Positions 1 through 8,176 of a stretch of 33,815 bases of DNA are shown piece by piece (the stretch's first letter is position 1; each line of letters opens with the position of its first letter). Both the position numbers and the translations under genes were made by a program. Below the pieces are notes generated by a model, which was not told where the DNA came from, did not search any database, and worked only from the letters and a program-made list of their open reading frames with translations. Source of the stretch: Betaproteobacteria bacterium (GTDB taxonomy: Bacteria; Pseudomonadota; Gammaproteobacteria; Burkholderiales; SG8-41); NCBI GenBank assembly GCA_029863175.1, contig JAOTVX010000040.1, positions 1-33,815 on the forward strand, in the 5' to 3' direction.

Positions 1-183
1 AGCGCGACGCAGACAACCGGGGATCCGGTGTTCGATGATGCCCTCGTGCAGCGGGTCAAGCAGTTTCAGATCGCTCATGGATTGATACCCGACGGAATCG
101 TCGGGCCCCAGACCCTGATGCGCTTGAGTGTCCTATCCGAGCAATCAGCGCCGAAACTGTTGCACGAGCAAGGGGAACAGTAG
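1..183 (+). CDS. gspA: GspA/ExeA-type secretion ATPase, C-terminal end (partial)
   Basis: Only the last 60 codons are in the window; the reading frame is open from base 1 to a TAG at 181-183. The visible part is a peptidoglycan-binding (PG_binding_1) repeat, with KQFQ...GLIPDGIVGPQT typical of that fold. In ExeA/GspA proteins this domain follows an AAA ATPase and a membrane segment, and anchors the GspAB complex to peptidoglycan so that the type II secretin can be inserted. The ATPase part lies outside the window. The assignment therefore rests on the PG-binding tail plus the gspB gene that begins two bases later, the usual gene order. A different PG-binding protein cannot be excluded from the tail alone. 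Confidence 0.75.
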   Translation, partial: SATQTTGDPVFDDALVQRVKQFQIAHGLIPDGIVGPQTLMRLSVLSEQSAPKLLHEQGEQ

Positions 184-185
184 GC

Positions 186-941
186 ATGTCGTATATCCTC
201 GATGCCCTCAGGAAGTCGGATCAACAGCGCCAGCGCGGCGTGCCCCCGACGCTGCTCGCGCCGCAGGCAGCGGCGGTCGCGCCCAGACGCCGCGTGTCGG
301 TGTCTTATGCCCTGCTTACGGCGGTCCTGCTAGGCGCCGGCATCGTGATCGGCTCGCTGCGCCCATGGCAGACTGAGCAACCGGCACCGGCGACGGAATC
401 GGCCACAGTGACGAAGCCGCTCGAGTCAAACACGGTCCTATCCCCCGCTTCGGTCCCGGCGCGGCCGCAGGTGCCCCTGAAATCGGAGCTGGTTTTACCG
501 ACGCTGAAGTCCGCTCCAGCCGAGCGGCGGCCTCCGACGCGACCGGCTGGAACGGGGGAACGGCGGGCATCCGTGGTTGCCAAGCCGGATACCGGCGCGA
601 CGACTCACAGTACGCCACGCGAAGCGGTCACGGCGGTCCCGAAGGAGACGGCAAGGGCTGTGCCCGAGAAGCCTGCTGGTGCCGGCCCGGGCGATGCGGC
701 GCAAGAGCAAGAAGTGATGACCATCGCGGAATTGCCGGGTTCGATTCGACAGGAGATCCCGACAATCTCGATTTCGGTTCACGCCTACTCGGGCGCGCCC
801 AAAGACCGTCTGGTCGGCATCAATGATCGGGTGCTGCGGGAAGGCGAGTACCTGGCCCCGGGCCTGATGCTGGAGCAGATCACGCTGGACGGCATGATCC
901 TGCGCTACAAGGGCTATCGCTTCCGGCGTGGCGTGCGCTAA
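186..941 (+). CDS. gspB: GspB-type general secretion pathway protein
   Basis: A 251-residue protein with the classic GspB layout. It has a short cytoplasmic N-terminus starting MSYILDALRKSDQQRQRG, one membrane segment at about residues 37-60 (SYALLTAVLLGAGIVIGSL), and a long Pro/Ala/Thr-rich periplasmic linker. A C-terminal globular domain covers about residues 175-251 (ISVHAYSGAPKDRLVGIND...GYRFRRG), matching the type II secretion GspB domain. GspB partners GspA in the inner membrane and helps assemble the outer-membrane secretin. The ATG follows the gspA stop by two bases and has an AAGGGGAA ribosome site, so the two genes are translationally linked. The rest of the type II machinery is not in the window. 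Confidence 0.85.
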   Translation: MSYILDALRKSDQQRQRGVPPTLLAPQAAAVAPRRRVSVSYALLTAVLLGAGIVIGSLRPWQTEQPAPATESATVTKPLESNTVLSPASVPARPQVPLKSELVLPTLKSAPAERRPPTRPAGTGERRASVVAKPDTGATTHSTPREAVTAVPKETARAVPEKPAGAGPGDAAQEQEVMTIAELPGSIRQEIPTISISVHAYSGAPKDRLVGINDRVLREGEYLAPGLMLEQITLDGMILRYKGYRFRRGVR

Positions 942-978
942 CGCCCGCACGGCCTTAGGGAGCAAAATCAAAAAGATC

Positions 979-1107
979 AGCCGCAGATAAACGCCGATGG
1001 ATTACCGTGAACAGTGATTCGTAAACCGTAAGACCGAAGGCATGCTGATTTTCCATTCGGCGCTTACCGATTACTGTTTACCACCTTATCGGCGTCCATC
1101 GGCGGCT
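979..1107. repeat. GCAGATAAACGC-family inverted repeat, copy 1
   Basis: The left arm is AGCCGCAGATAAACGCCGAT (979-998) and the right arm is ATCGGCGTCCATCGGCGGCT (1088-1107). Between them a second, imperfect inverted pair (around 1003-1020 and 1065-1082, GTGAACAGTGATTCG against GATTACTGTTTAC) is nested, so the whole element could fold as one long hairpin. It lies between gspB and the ComEA-like gene, outside any credible gene. Five related copies occur elsewhere in the window. Confidence 0.8.
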
Positions 1108-1219
1108 TAAGAACTTTGCGGCATACTGTCACTGGCCCATAGTCTCAAGCTGTTGTTCGAACCGGAATCAAATCGTAGAGCGCCGGAAAACCCCGCAGAT
1201 TGAAGCGACGTTGTCGGCT

Positions 1220-1594
1220 TCAGCGCCCCTTTTGCATCTCCCGCAGTTTGGCCGCAGCAGCCTCATTCTGCTTGGCGATCACCCGTGATTTGAGCCCCTC
1301 GTAGATCTTGCGCGATACGATGTTGTGGGTGGTGAGATCGGCCTTGCTGAGGTAGGGACGGCCGGCGATGATGCGCTCGGCTTCCGCGTCGTCGATGCCC
1401 GGCAACGTCTTCAGCTCCGCCTTGCTCGCGCTGTTGATGTCCACCAGTTTCTTCTCGGGCACGGCCTGCTTTGCCTTGCTGCCGTTTTTGGCTTCTGCCG
1501 GCGCCACCACCTTGGTTTCCGCCGCGAGCGGCGGGCTGGCGGCAAAAAGCAATGCTGCGATGATCAATGTGGAGGTCAGGGTGCTGCGTTTCAT
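1220..1594 (-). CDS. ComEA-like helix-hairpin-helix protein, exported
   Basis: A 124-residue protein with a signal peptide (MKRSTLTSTLIIAALLFAASPPLAAE) followed by a Lys-rich linker. A helix-hairpin-helix DNA-binding domain spans about residues 49-98, with VDINSASKAELKTLPGIDDAEAERII as its core. This is the ComEA/DUF655 pattern; such proteins bind DNA in the periplasm, in some bacteria during natural transformation. The start at 1594 was chosen over an upstream in-frame ATG at 1678 because it gives a clean signal peptide and is preceded by a GAGGAG ribosome site. The tail is Ala/Lys/Glu-rich and helical. No competence genes are nearby, so a role in DNA uptake is only a family-level inference. 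Confidence 0.75.
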   Translation of the reverse strand: MKRSTLTSTLIIAALLFAASPPLAAETKVVAPAEAKNGSKAKQAVPEKKLVDINSASKAELKTLPGIDDAEAERIIAGRPYLSKADLTTHNIVSRKIYEGLKSRVIAKQNEAAAAKLREMQKGR

Positions 1595-1676
1595 GAATGA
1601 GCTCCTCAAGTTGCCAGGAATGCAATGGTAATCGGAATGCGGCCGGCAGGACCCCTGCCACGGCCTCGTACCGGGC

Positions 1677-1709
1677 AAAAAAAACCCGGAAGCGTTGCCG
1701 CCTCCGGGT
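1677..1709 (-). terminator. Rho-independent terminator of the decaheme gene
   Basis: Read on the minus strand, the stem ACCCGGA / TCCGGGT (1703-1709 and 1684-1690) with a 12-base loop is followed directly by a run of eight T. It lies about 50 bases past the stop codon of the decaheme cytochrome gene and before the ComEA-like gene, so it should end the decaheme transcript. Confidence 0.8.
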
Positions 1710-1760
1710 CAGCTGTCAGCGTTTAACAACGGGGCACGGCGTGCCGTGCCTCGCCAATGC

Positions 1761-4382
1761 CTACTTGTTGTGGACCTTAGCGATGTCCGCATCCCTGCCG
1801 ACACCGTGGCAAATTACGCATGACTCGTTGGCCACGAGGAGATTTTGGCGCTCCACCATGATCTGCGCGCCGCCGGCCGTTTGCATGTGCGCCTTGGCCG
1901 CCGTCGAATCATGGCAGGCGACGCAGGTCGCGGCAAAGGGCGTGGTCACCATGTCCTCAGGATTGGGCTGGCTCAGCGCCGCCTTGGCATTCACGGCGTT
2001 AGCCGTCGCCTTGTAGGTGGCATCGATGGACTCGTAGGTCGAGGGCAGCGCATCCGCTGGCACATTGCTATAGCTGCCGGGAAGGTGGCAGGTCTCGCAC
2101 TGGTTGATGATGCCAGGGAAGTCCAGTCTCCTGAAGTCGAGCAGCGTGATCGCGCCAGTAGTGCCGGGAGGAGTACCACCCGTGCGATCGCGCGCGTCGC
2201 GGAACGGGATGACCCGCTCCCGACCCTTGTGGATACCGTGGATCATATCCTTGAAGTTGTTGCTCGTGACCGGCAGTTGCAGCGCCCAGGTGTCGCCCGT
2301 GGTCACAGGGAAGGTCAACGGGCTAACGCCCCATTCCGCCAGAATCCCCAGGTCTTCAGCCGAAAAGTTCCCGGCGGCGGCATAGGTATTCACGACCGCA
2401 TCGATGATGCCGCGGCCGCTGGTGGCCTTGGCCGGCACGTGGCACGTCACGCACACGTTCACGTTCCCCATCGTCTCTTTGCCAATGACGCGGGAGCCGC
2501 CGTGCAATTCGAGCCACTCGTGGCAATTGCCGCACTTGGCCGGATCGATGACTTTGCGGCGCTCCGTGTCGCCGGTGACCGTTTTCACTACCGATATCGC
2601 GTGGCGTCCGCTGTCCGCTGCGATTCCGTTCGTTCCCGCATTTTGCTGGTAGTAGCTCTGGATGGCGACCGTGCGCATCTTCGCGCCGACCGGGAATCCG
2701 CGCGCGCTTGGAATAGTCGCCGTGAAATAGCCGCTTGCATCCGGACCGCTGATGTTGCCGTTGCCCAAGAGGTTGTTAGTTCCCGCGCCGATATTGATCG
2801 ACGTCGCGTCGCCCTTGGCGTTAGTCGTATTGTTGAAGTCGGCCGGGGTTGCGATCGCGTCCTGTGATACCGCCCAGGCGAGCAGGAAGCCCGCGCTGCG
2901 GTTACTGTAACCGGTTGGCGGCGCCACGGATGTCAACGGGACGCCGTCGGCGCTGATCTTGAAGACCACGGTCACATCGTTGGTCACGCCGTCGTCCACG
3001 GTTGCTGACTTGATTTCATAGGTGAAGTTCACCAGCCCGGGTTCGACCGTCGGATTGTGCTCGGTGATGTTTTCGGTCTGGTGATAGACCGGAATATTCG
3101 TCGCGTTATGGCAACCGGCGCAGCCCGAATCGTTGGCTTGCGCCCCGCCAACGTGGCCGGTAGTCGCTCCACCCAGCGTCGTTCCCGTGCCAGTCGCAAA
3201 ATCGATGCCGTCATGACAGGCACCGCAAGCAATCCGGCTTGGCACGGTTTTGTAGTTGTCGGCCTGTGCTGCCTTGGTGTTGTCGTGGCACTTGGTGCAC
3301 ATCCGCTGGCCTTCGTTCAACAGCGAAAAGTGTTTGAGGTTGAACGGGAAGTTGGCGTAGTTGTAGTTCTGCTTGAGGAGATCGTGGCCCGAGTGGATCT
3401 TGTGGACCAGCCTCGGGAAATCGCCCATCGTCTCGCCGTCGCCGACATAGGTGGTCGGAGAATACGAGTAGCGGGTAAAGCCGGTCACCGGGTCGACCGT
3501 GGGTGTTTCCGTGAGCGCCGGGAATGCGAGGTTGGTGGAGGCCACGTCGGTGCGACCGAACCTGCGCTGATCCGTATGGCAGATCACGCAGAATTGCGTA
3601 TCAATACGGTTAGAGCCGTGCAAGGCGAGCTTGTTATGGCACTCGTTGCAGTTGTCGATTGAGACCACCTGGCGCTGGAAGTCGGTCGCCGTAACCTTGT
3701 TCGCGGTCGCGGGGATGAAGTCATAGATCCCGTTCACCGGGTTGGTGATGCCGCCGCTGGAGAGCTGAATGACCAGGCGGTGGGTCAGATTTGGATCGTA
3801 AGTGAGATCGCCCAGAGCGGTGTCATCGGGCGGGGTCAGATTCAGGGCTGCGATCTGGTCCTTGACCGTGGCGACGTCGGTGGCGAAGGTATAGACATAC
3901 GTGCCGTTGCCGTTATCCACCAGCGTACCGGTGCGCTCGACGTTAGGCCGCCCTCCACTGCCACTGCCCAGCACAATGTAACTGACCCATTTGCTCGGGG
4001 TGGTTGTTGTTGTGGTAGGCGCGCCCGGCACCAGTTTCGCAAAGCCGAAGCGCAGGAATTCCAGGTCGCCCTGAGACCTCAACTTCCCAAGCCCAATGAT
4101 CGGATTGCCGCCAGGGTCCTGCACTGCGAAACTCACCTGAGGCGCACTCTCCACAACGGCGTTGCCGAACACGATCTGTGGTTCCAGCAAGGCAAGCGCA
4201 GCGGCGGGCAAGGTAGCGACGTCGATCGTCGTGTTACCCGGTGGGACGGGGGCTTGAATGAGAGCTGTGCCGCCGCCGCCACCACCACCAGGGGGAATAA
4301 AACCGTCGCCGCCGCCGCCGCAACCTGCCAGGCCACCAACCATCAGTGCCACAAGACCGAGCCGAATAAGGGTGATCTTCAT
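1761..4382 (-). CDS. OmcA/MtrC-type decaheme c-type cytochrome lipoprotein
   Basis: An 873-residue protein with a lipoprotein signal peptide (MKITLIRLGLVALMVGGLAGC, lipobox LAGC) and a Gly-rich stretch after the lipid cysteine. A heme-free N-terminal part of about 240 residues follows, then exactly ten CXXCH motifs in two groups of five: CNECH, CVICH, CTKCH, CGACH, CAGCH, then CGNCH, CVTCH, CETCH, CVACH, CVICH. Each group sits beside a beta-rich domain. Ten hemes in two pentaheme blocks plus lipidation is the OmcA/MtrC family pattern; those proteins pass electrons from the periplasm to extracellular minerals or acceptors. I chose the ATG at 4382 because GGGGAAA lies at proper spacing; an ATG at 4394 is also in frame. 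The gene is single, with its own terminator and an FNR-type box upstream. No MtrA/MtrB partners are in the window. Confidence 0.9.
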   Translation of the reverse strand: MKITLIRLGLVALMVGGLAGCGGGGDGFIPPGGGGGGGTALIQAPVPPGNTTIDVATLPAAALALLEPQIVFGNAVVESAPQVSFAVQDPGGNPIIGLGKLRSQGDLEFLRFGFAKLVPGAPTTTTTTPSKWVSYIVLGSGSGGRPNVERTGTLVDNGNGTYVYTFATDVATVKDQIAALNLTPPDDTALGDLTYDPNLTHRLVIQLSSGGITNPVNGIYDFIPATANKVTATDFQRQVVSIDNCNECHNKLALHGSNRIDTQFCVICHTDQRRFGRTDVASTNLAFPALTETPTVDPVTGFTRYSYSPTTYVGDGETMGDFPRLVHKIHSGHDLLKQNYNYANFPFNLKHFSLLNEGQRMCTKCHDNTKAAQADNYKTVPSRIACGACHDGIDFATGTGTTLGGATTGHVGGAQANDSGCAGCHNATNIPVYHQTENITEHNPTVEPGLVNFTYEIKSATVDDGVTNDVTVVFKISADGVPLTSVAPPTGYSNRSAGFLLAWAVSQDAIATPADFNNTTNAKGDATSINIGAGTNNLLGNGNISGPDASGYFTATIPSARGFPVGAKMRTVAIQSYYQQNAGTNGIAADSGRHAISVVKTVTGDTERRKVIDPAKCGNCHEWLELHGGSRVIGKETMGNVNVCVTCHVPAKATSGRGIIDAVVNTYAAAGNFSAEDLGILAEWGVSPLTFPVTTGDTWALQLPVTSNNFKDMIHGIHKGRERVIPFRDARDRTGGTPPGTTGAITLLDFRRLDFPGIINQCETCHLPGSYSNVPADALPSTYESIDATYKATANAVNAKAALSQPNPEDMVTTPFAATCVACHDSTAAKAHMQTAGGAQIMVERQNLLVANESCVICHGVGRDADIAKVHNK

Positions 4383-4628
4383 GATTTTCCCCATCGTTCA
4401 AAAATCGCCGCTACGACTCCGGAAGGAGCCGCGCCGTTAAACATTGCCGGATCGATCCGGTCTCGGTCTTCAACCAACCTCAGGTGCTGGTTCACAGTTA
4501 AGTGCATTCGTTTCCGGTCGCCTTCCATGGCGCCACGCCGTGCCTCGGACGAGCTTCGCTACTTGGAGCAGATTGGACACGGAAAGCCCCTTTGGGCGGT
4601 AGAGTATCAGCGCCATCCAGTGATATCT

Positions 4629-4642
4629 TTGATGTGCATCAA
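4629..4642. promoter_or_regulatory. FNR/DNR-type operator (perfect dyad)
   Basis: TTGATGTGCATCAA matches the consensus TTGAT-N4-ATCAA in all ten positions. It lies about 250 bases upstream of the decaheme gene start. At the usual -41.5 placement it would give a leader of roughly 200 bases. The regulator gene at 17716-18441 carries the recognition residues expected for this sequence. Confidence 0.6.
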
Positions 4643-4934
4643 ATCTTCTCCTCGCTAAAACAGAGTCGGGATCAAGCTAGCTAATGCGTGGGAGGTTTGT
4701 CCTAATCACCGCAGTAGTGTCGCCCTGTATGAGGCGGCTCAGCCCGGCGATGATCCTGAAAACACAAGAAATAAGAATGGCATATCGCCAAGCGGAAGGA
4801 AGGCAAGGGCCCAAGGGCCGCCCGGTCAGGAGTACAGCGTCCGACGCCGAACTCAATCCGCTGGCGCGGCGAGCACCACAACGCGCGTCTCGCGCCGCCG
4901 TTTCGCCCCCTCTCGACGGTCGCCGCAAAAAAGT

Positions 4935-4948
4935 TTGATCTGGGTCAA
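4935..4948. promoter_or_regulatory. FNR/DNR-type operator (one mismatch)
   Basis: TTGATCTGGGTCAA matches TTGAT-N4-ATCAA in nine of ten positions. It lies 187 bases before the hexaheme cytochrome start and 99 bases from the perfect box at 5034. It could be a second upstream site for the hexaheme operon. Confidence 0.45.
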
Positions 4949-5033
4949 TAAGAGGGTCCCTGCCCATCGTTAACGTTCGCCTAGCGTTAAACAACGGGCG
5001 GGGCCGAACTTTTCCGTGCCAAGGGGAGGAATC

Positions 5034-5047
5034 TTGATTTATATCAA
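5034..5047. promoter_or_regulatory. FNR/DNR-type operator of the hexaheme-NrfCD operon (perfect dyad)
   Basis: TTGATTTATATCAA is a perfect TTGAT-N4-ATCAA palindrome centred at 5040.5. A class II activator site at -41.5 would place the transcript start near 5082, leaving a 40-base leader before the GTG at 5122. The position is therefore well suited to activation of this operon under low oxygen or NO. Confidence 0.65.
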
Positions 5048-5052
5048 CGCGG

Positions 5053-5078
5053 AACGAGCCGATGCTTGCGGGCTCGTT
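5053..5078 (+). promoter_or_regulatory. Leader hairpin with short T run before the hexaheme operon
   Basis: AACGAGCC (5053-5060) pairs perfectly with GGCTCGTT (5071-5078) around a 10-base loop, and the 3' arm runs into TTTT. It lies between the FNR box and the start codon. It may be a weak terminator ending transcripts from upstream, an attenuator, or chance. Confidence 0.35.
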
Positions 5079-5121
5079 TTCTCGGTGAACTAGCAGCGCA
5101 TCGATCATAAGAGGGACATTC

Positions 5122-6123
5122 GTGCCCAAGCACATCGTTCGGTTGGTCGTATTGATTGTCGCTGGTCTGGCAGTCGGCTTGACTGCGAAATGGTATTTCA
5201 CCGCCGAGTCGTTTTATCAGTACGGTCACTACCGGGCCGATTCAGTCCCCGAAATCGCCGCTCAGGAACCGGTCTACAAGACGGCGCGCTACTGCCAGGG
5301 CTGCCACAGCGAACGCCACGCCCAGTGGTCGGCCAGCAATCATAAGTCGGTGACCTGCGAAACCTGTCATGGCGCGGCCCAGGGACACCCCGAGAAAGGC
5401 AAGCTGCCGATCCCCGCGGATACGGTGAAGCTTTGCACCCTGTGCCATGAGGCCATGCCGGGGCGGCCGGACACGCAGCCGCAAATCCAGGTCGCCCAGC
5501 ACTCCAGTGGCCAGCAGTGCAAGGTCTGTCACAACCCGCATGCACCCAAGCTTGCGGGCGTCGTGGCCAAGGTGGCCGGCGATGCGGCGGCAGGAAGCAA
5601 GCAGCACGCGGCCAGTTGCGCGAGCTGCCACGGCGCGGCCGGGATCAGCCCGAATGACACGTGGCCGAACCTGGCGGGGCAGAACGCGGCCTATCTCGTC
5701 CGGATACTGGGCGCGTACAAATCCGGCGATCAGACGGACGTCATGATGTCCCCGATAGCGAAAACGCTCGCTGACGCGGACGTTCAGAATCTCGCGGCCT
5801 ATTACGCGGGCCTGAGCTGCAAAGGGCCGCCCGCGGAAGCGGGCATGGGCGACGCCGCCGCCGGCAAGGTGCTGGCCGCGAAAAATTGCGCGGTCTGCCA
5901 TGGCGAAACGGGCATTGCGAGCAACCCCGCCTGGCCGCACATCGCCGGTCAAAAAGTGAGTTACCTGGTGAACGTGCTCAAAGCCTTCCGGGGCGGCCTT
6001 CGCAAAGACCCGATGATGGCAGGCGTTGTCAGGGGCTTGAGCGACACGGACATCGACAATCTTGCGGCCTTCTACGCGACGCAGAGCTGCGAGCCGGTTA
6101 CCGCGCCAGGAAAAACACCATGA
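5122..6123 (+). CDS. Membrane-anchored hexaheme c-type cytochrome (tetraheme plus two class I domains)
   Basis: A 333-residue protein with one N-terminal membrane anchor (about residues 5-22, IVRLVVLIVAGLAVGLTA) and six CXXCH motifs. The first four (CQGCH 58, CETCH 79, CTLCH 105, CKVCH 133) form a compact multiheme domain like NrfB/NrfH-type electron carriers. The last two (CASCH 166, CAVCH about 256) belong to two c4/c553-like class I domains, each with the PxLAGQ...YL and YYA/FYA signatures. The start is GTG with an AAGAGGG ribosome site. The stop overlaps the next start (ATGA), so it is co-translated with the ferredoxin and NrfD genes. The likely role is to accept electrons from the quinol-oxidising NrfCD-like pair and pass them to periplasmic carriers. 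The tetraheme-plus-c4 fusion is unusual. Confidence 0.85.
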   Translation: MPKHIVRLVVLIVAGLAVGLTAKWYFTAESFYQYGHYRADSVPEIAAQEPVYKTARYCQGCHSERHAQWSASNHKSVTCETCHGAAQGHPEKGKLPIPADTVKLCTLCHEAMPGRPDTQPQIQVAQHSSGQQCKVCHNPHAPKLAGVVAKVAGDAAAGSKQHAASCASCHGAAGISPNDTWPNLAGQNAAYLVRILGAYKSGDQTDVMMSPIAKTLADADVQNLAAYYAGLSCKGPPAEAGMGDAAAGKVLAAKNCAVCHGETGIASNPAWPHIAGQKVSYLVNVLKAFRGGLRKDPMMAGVVRGLSDTDIDNLAAFYATQSCEPVTAPGKTP

Positions 6124-6974
6124 AACGGAAAAAAGAAACCATCTCTTCGTTGGTCGCACGTCGTAGATTTCTGCGCAAGATCGGGGGCGCCGCAACGTGT
6201 GCGGGGGCCGTTGCGGCTGCCGGGACGCTGGGCGTCGCGCAGAAAGTCGCGGCCAAGAGCGAATCCACCTCCGGCGGCGGCTCGTTTCCCACGAAGGACT
6301 ATGACTGGACCCGGCACCAATGGGCTTTTGGCGTCGACGCGACGAAGTGCATCGGCTGCCTGCGCTGCGTCGAGGCGTGCAAGCGCGAGAACGACGTTCC
6401 CGGCGACGCCCACCATTTCCGCACCTGGGTGGAGCGCTACGTCTACCTCGAGGGCGACAGGCGGGCGCGCGTCGACAGCCAGCACGATCCCGTGAATATC
6501 GCGGCCTCCGGCTCCGAGCGCGAGTTTCGATTCGCCAATCGTTACCAGGGCGCGAAGGTGGAAAAGGCTTTCTTCGTGCCCAAGCTGTGCAACCAATGCA
6601 CGCATCCGGCCTGCGTCCAGGCCTGCCCGACCGGCGCAACGTTCAAGACCGTCGATGGCGTGGTGCTCATCGACCACCAGTACTGCATCGGCTGCCAGTA
6701 CTGCGTGCAGGCCTGCCCCTACGGCGCCCGTTTTTTCAGGCCGCAGGAACGGGTCACGGACAAGTGCACGTGGTGTTACCACCGCATCACGAAAGGATTG
6801 CAGCCCGCCTGCGTCGAGGTGTGCCCGGTCGGCGCGCGCGTCTTTGGCGACCGTAACGATCCGCAGAGCCCCATCAGCTTGTTCATCCGCAACAACCGCG
6901 TGCAGGTGCTCCGGCCCGAAAGCGGCAATGCGCCGAACGTGTTTTACGTGGGCATCGATAAGGAGGTGAGCTGA
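6120..6974 (+). CDS. Four-cluster ferredoxin subunit (NrfC/PsrB/DsrO-like), Tat-exported
   Basis: A 284-residue protein starting with a twin-arginine signal (RRRFLRKIGG, about residues 14-23). It has four cysteine groups typical of [4Fe-4S] clusters: CIGCLRCVEAC, CNQCTHPACVQACP, CIGCQYCVQACPYG and CTWCYH...CVEVCPVGA. This is the electron-transfer subunit of the NrfC/PsrB/DmsB/DsrO group, which sits on the periplasmic face and connects a NrfD membrane protein to a partner. The ATG overlaps the upstream cytochrome stop by four bases, and its own stop overlaps the NrfD start. No molybdopterin catalytic subunit is adjacent, so the partner is most likely the hexaheme cytochrome. Confidence 0.9.
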   Translation: MKRKKETISSLVARRRFLRKIGGAATCAGAVAAAGTLGVAQKVAAKSESTSGGGSFPTKDYDWTRHQWAFGVDATKCIGCLRCVEACKRENDVPGDAHHFRTWVERYVYLEGDRRARVDSQHDPVNIAASGSEREFRFANRYQGAKVEKAFFVPKLCNQCTHPACVQACPTGATFKTVDGVVLIDHQYCIGCQYCVQACPYGARFFRPQERVTDKCTWCYHRITKGLQPACVEVCPVGARVFGDRNDPQSPISLFIRNNRVQVLRPESGNAPNVFYVGIDKEVS

Positions 6975-8176
6975 TGGACTACCTCGTTGAACTCGCCCCG
7001 TACACGGGCTACGTCTACCCCAACGAGACCGTCATCCCCTGGACGGTGCTGATCGTGGTCTATCCCTACCTCACGGGACTGGTCGCCGGCGCCTTCACGG
7101 TTTCGAGCCTCTTTCACGCGTTCGGCATGCAGCGCTTCCAGCCTGCGGCGCGGCTTGCGCTGCTCACTGCGCTGTGTTTCATGATATTCGTCCCCATGCC
7201 CCTGCTGTTGCACCTCGGCCATCCGGAGCGCGCGTTCAATACGGTCATCACGCCCCACTGGACCTCCGCCATCGCTGTCTTTGGTTACGTGGCCGGTTTC
7301 TACGTCATTCTGCTGATCCTGGAAATCTGGTTTATGTACCGGCCCTACATGGTGCAGCAGGCGCAGCAGCAACGCGGGCTGGCGGGAAAACTCTGGCACG
7401 TACTGTGCCTCGGTTCCTGCGATCTGTCCGGGAAAGCGCTGCGTTACGACGAAAAATGGATTTTCGCGCTGGCGGTTGTCGGCATTCCCGCCGCGCACGG
7501 CTTGCATGGTTACGTGGGGTTCCTGTTCGGTTCCTTGAAGTCCCGGGAATGGTGGTCCTCCGACCTGATGCCGGTGGTCTTTCTGTTCTCCGCGGTCATT
7601 TCCGGCGTTGCCTTGCTGATCGTCCTCTACGTTCTGTCCTGCAAGGTGCGCAAAGTCGCGGTCGACCTGCAGTGCCTGAAGGGACTCGCTTACGTGCTGT
7701 GGGGATTCGCCATGTTTACCCTCGTCCTGGAGGGGTTGGAATTCGCCAACATCGTCTACAAGGGCCGTGAAGGGATCGAAATGATCCTTGAATACGTGAC
7801 GGGCCCGCTACTAATACCCTTCTTCATCCTGCAGTTCAGCATCGGGGCCGTGGTACCGATTGCGTTGCTCTCGTACCTGATCTGGCGGGGTACCACCGGC
7901 ACGGCGCTGATCGTGGGCGTGACCGTCAGCGCGTTGCTGGTGCTGTTCCAAGTCTGGATGATGCGCTGGAACGTGGTCATCGGCGGCCAGGAAATCGCCA
8001 AGACCGGCAAGGGGCTGCTGAGCTACCAGCTGGTGCTTCTCCACCGGGAGGGGCTGTTGACGGCGGTCTCGGTGACCGTTGCGCCGCTGCTCCTCTTGTG
8101 GGCGACGGTCCGGCTGTTCCCGCCCTGGACACAAGACTCAATCCCTTCACCCTCGCCTCCTGCCAGTGCGGGGTAA
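6974..8176 (+). CDS. NrfD/PsrC-type membrane quinol protein
   Basis: A 400-residue polytopic membrane protein with about ten hydrophobic segments. Conserved features of the NrfD/PsrC/DsrP family include an early acidic/Tyr-rich region (YTGYVYPNETVIPW), LHLGHPERAFN after the third helix, and HGLHGYVGFLFG. The family oxidises or reduces membrane quinones next to an FeS subunit without binding heme. It overlaps the FeS gene stop (TGATG) and has a strong AGGAGG ribosome site inside that gene. Together the three genes form a NrfBCD-like quinol:cytochrome unit. The tail after about residue 385 is Pro/Ser-rich. The substrate side (menaquinol or ubiquinol) cannot be told from sequence. Confidence 0.88.
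   Translation: MDYLVELAPYTGYVYPNETVIPWTVLIVVYPYLTGLVAGAFTVSSLFHAFGMQRFQPAARLALLTALCFMIFVPMPLLLHLGHPERAFNTVITPHWTSAIAVFGYVAGFYVILLILEIWFMYRPYMVQQAQQQRGLAGKLWHVLCLGSCDLSGKALRYDEKWIFALAVVGIPAAHGLHGYVGFLFGSLKSREWWSSDLMPVVFLFSAVISGVALLIVLYVLSCKVRKVAVDLQCLKGLAYVLWGFAMFTLVLEGLEFANIVYKGREGIEMILEYVTGPLLIPFFILQFSIGAVVPIALLSYLIWRGTTGTALIVGVTVSALLVLFQVWMMRWNVVIGGQEIAKTGKGLLSYQLVLLHREGLLTAVSVTVAPLLLLWATVRLFPPWTQDSIPSPSPPASAG

Larger units (their letters stand above)
4383..5121. other. Divergent regulatory region between decaheme gene and hexaheme operon
   Basis: About 740 bases between two divergently transcribed cytochrome units. It contains three FNR-type dyads (listed separately) and a leader hairpin. 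Short open frames at 4502-4684 and 4684-4938 have no ribosome site, no recognisable domain and atypical composition; I do not regard them as genes. Confidence 0.6.

Noticed and set aside
1845..2867. A 340-codon plus-strand open frame inside the decaheme gene
   Set aside because: Antisense shadow of a gene with ten heme motifs; no recognisable domain.
4502..4938. Two short plus-strand frames in the region between the divergent cytochrome units
   Set aside because: No ribosome site, no domain and they overlap operator sequences.
5242..6639. A 465-codon minus-strand open frame opposite the hexaheme and ferredoxin genes
   Set aside because: Arg-rich low-complexity translation, no ribosome site; the plus-strand genes have clear heme and Fe-S motifs.
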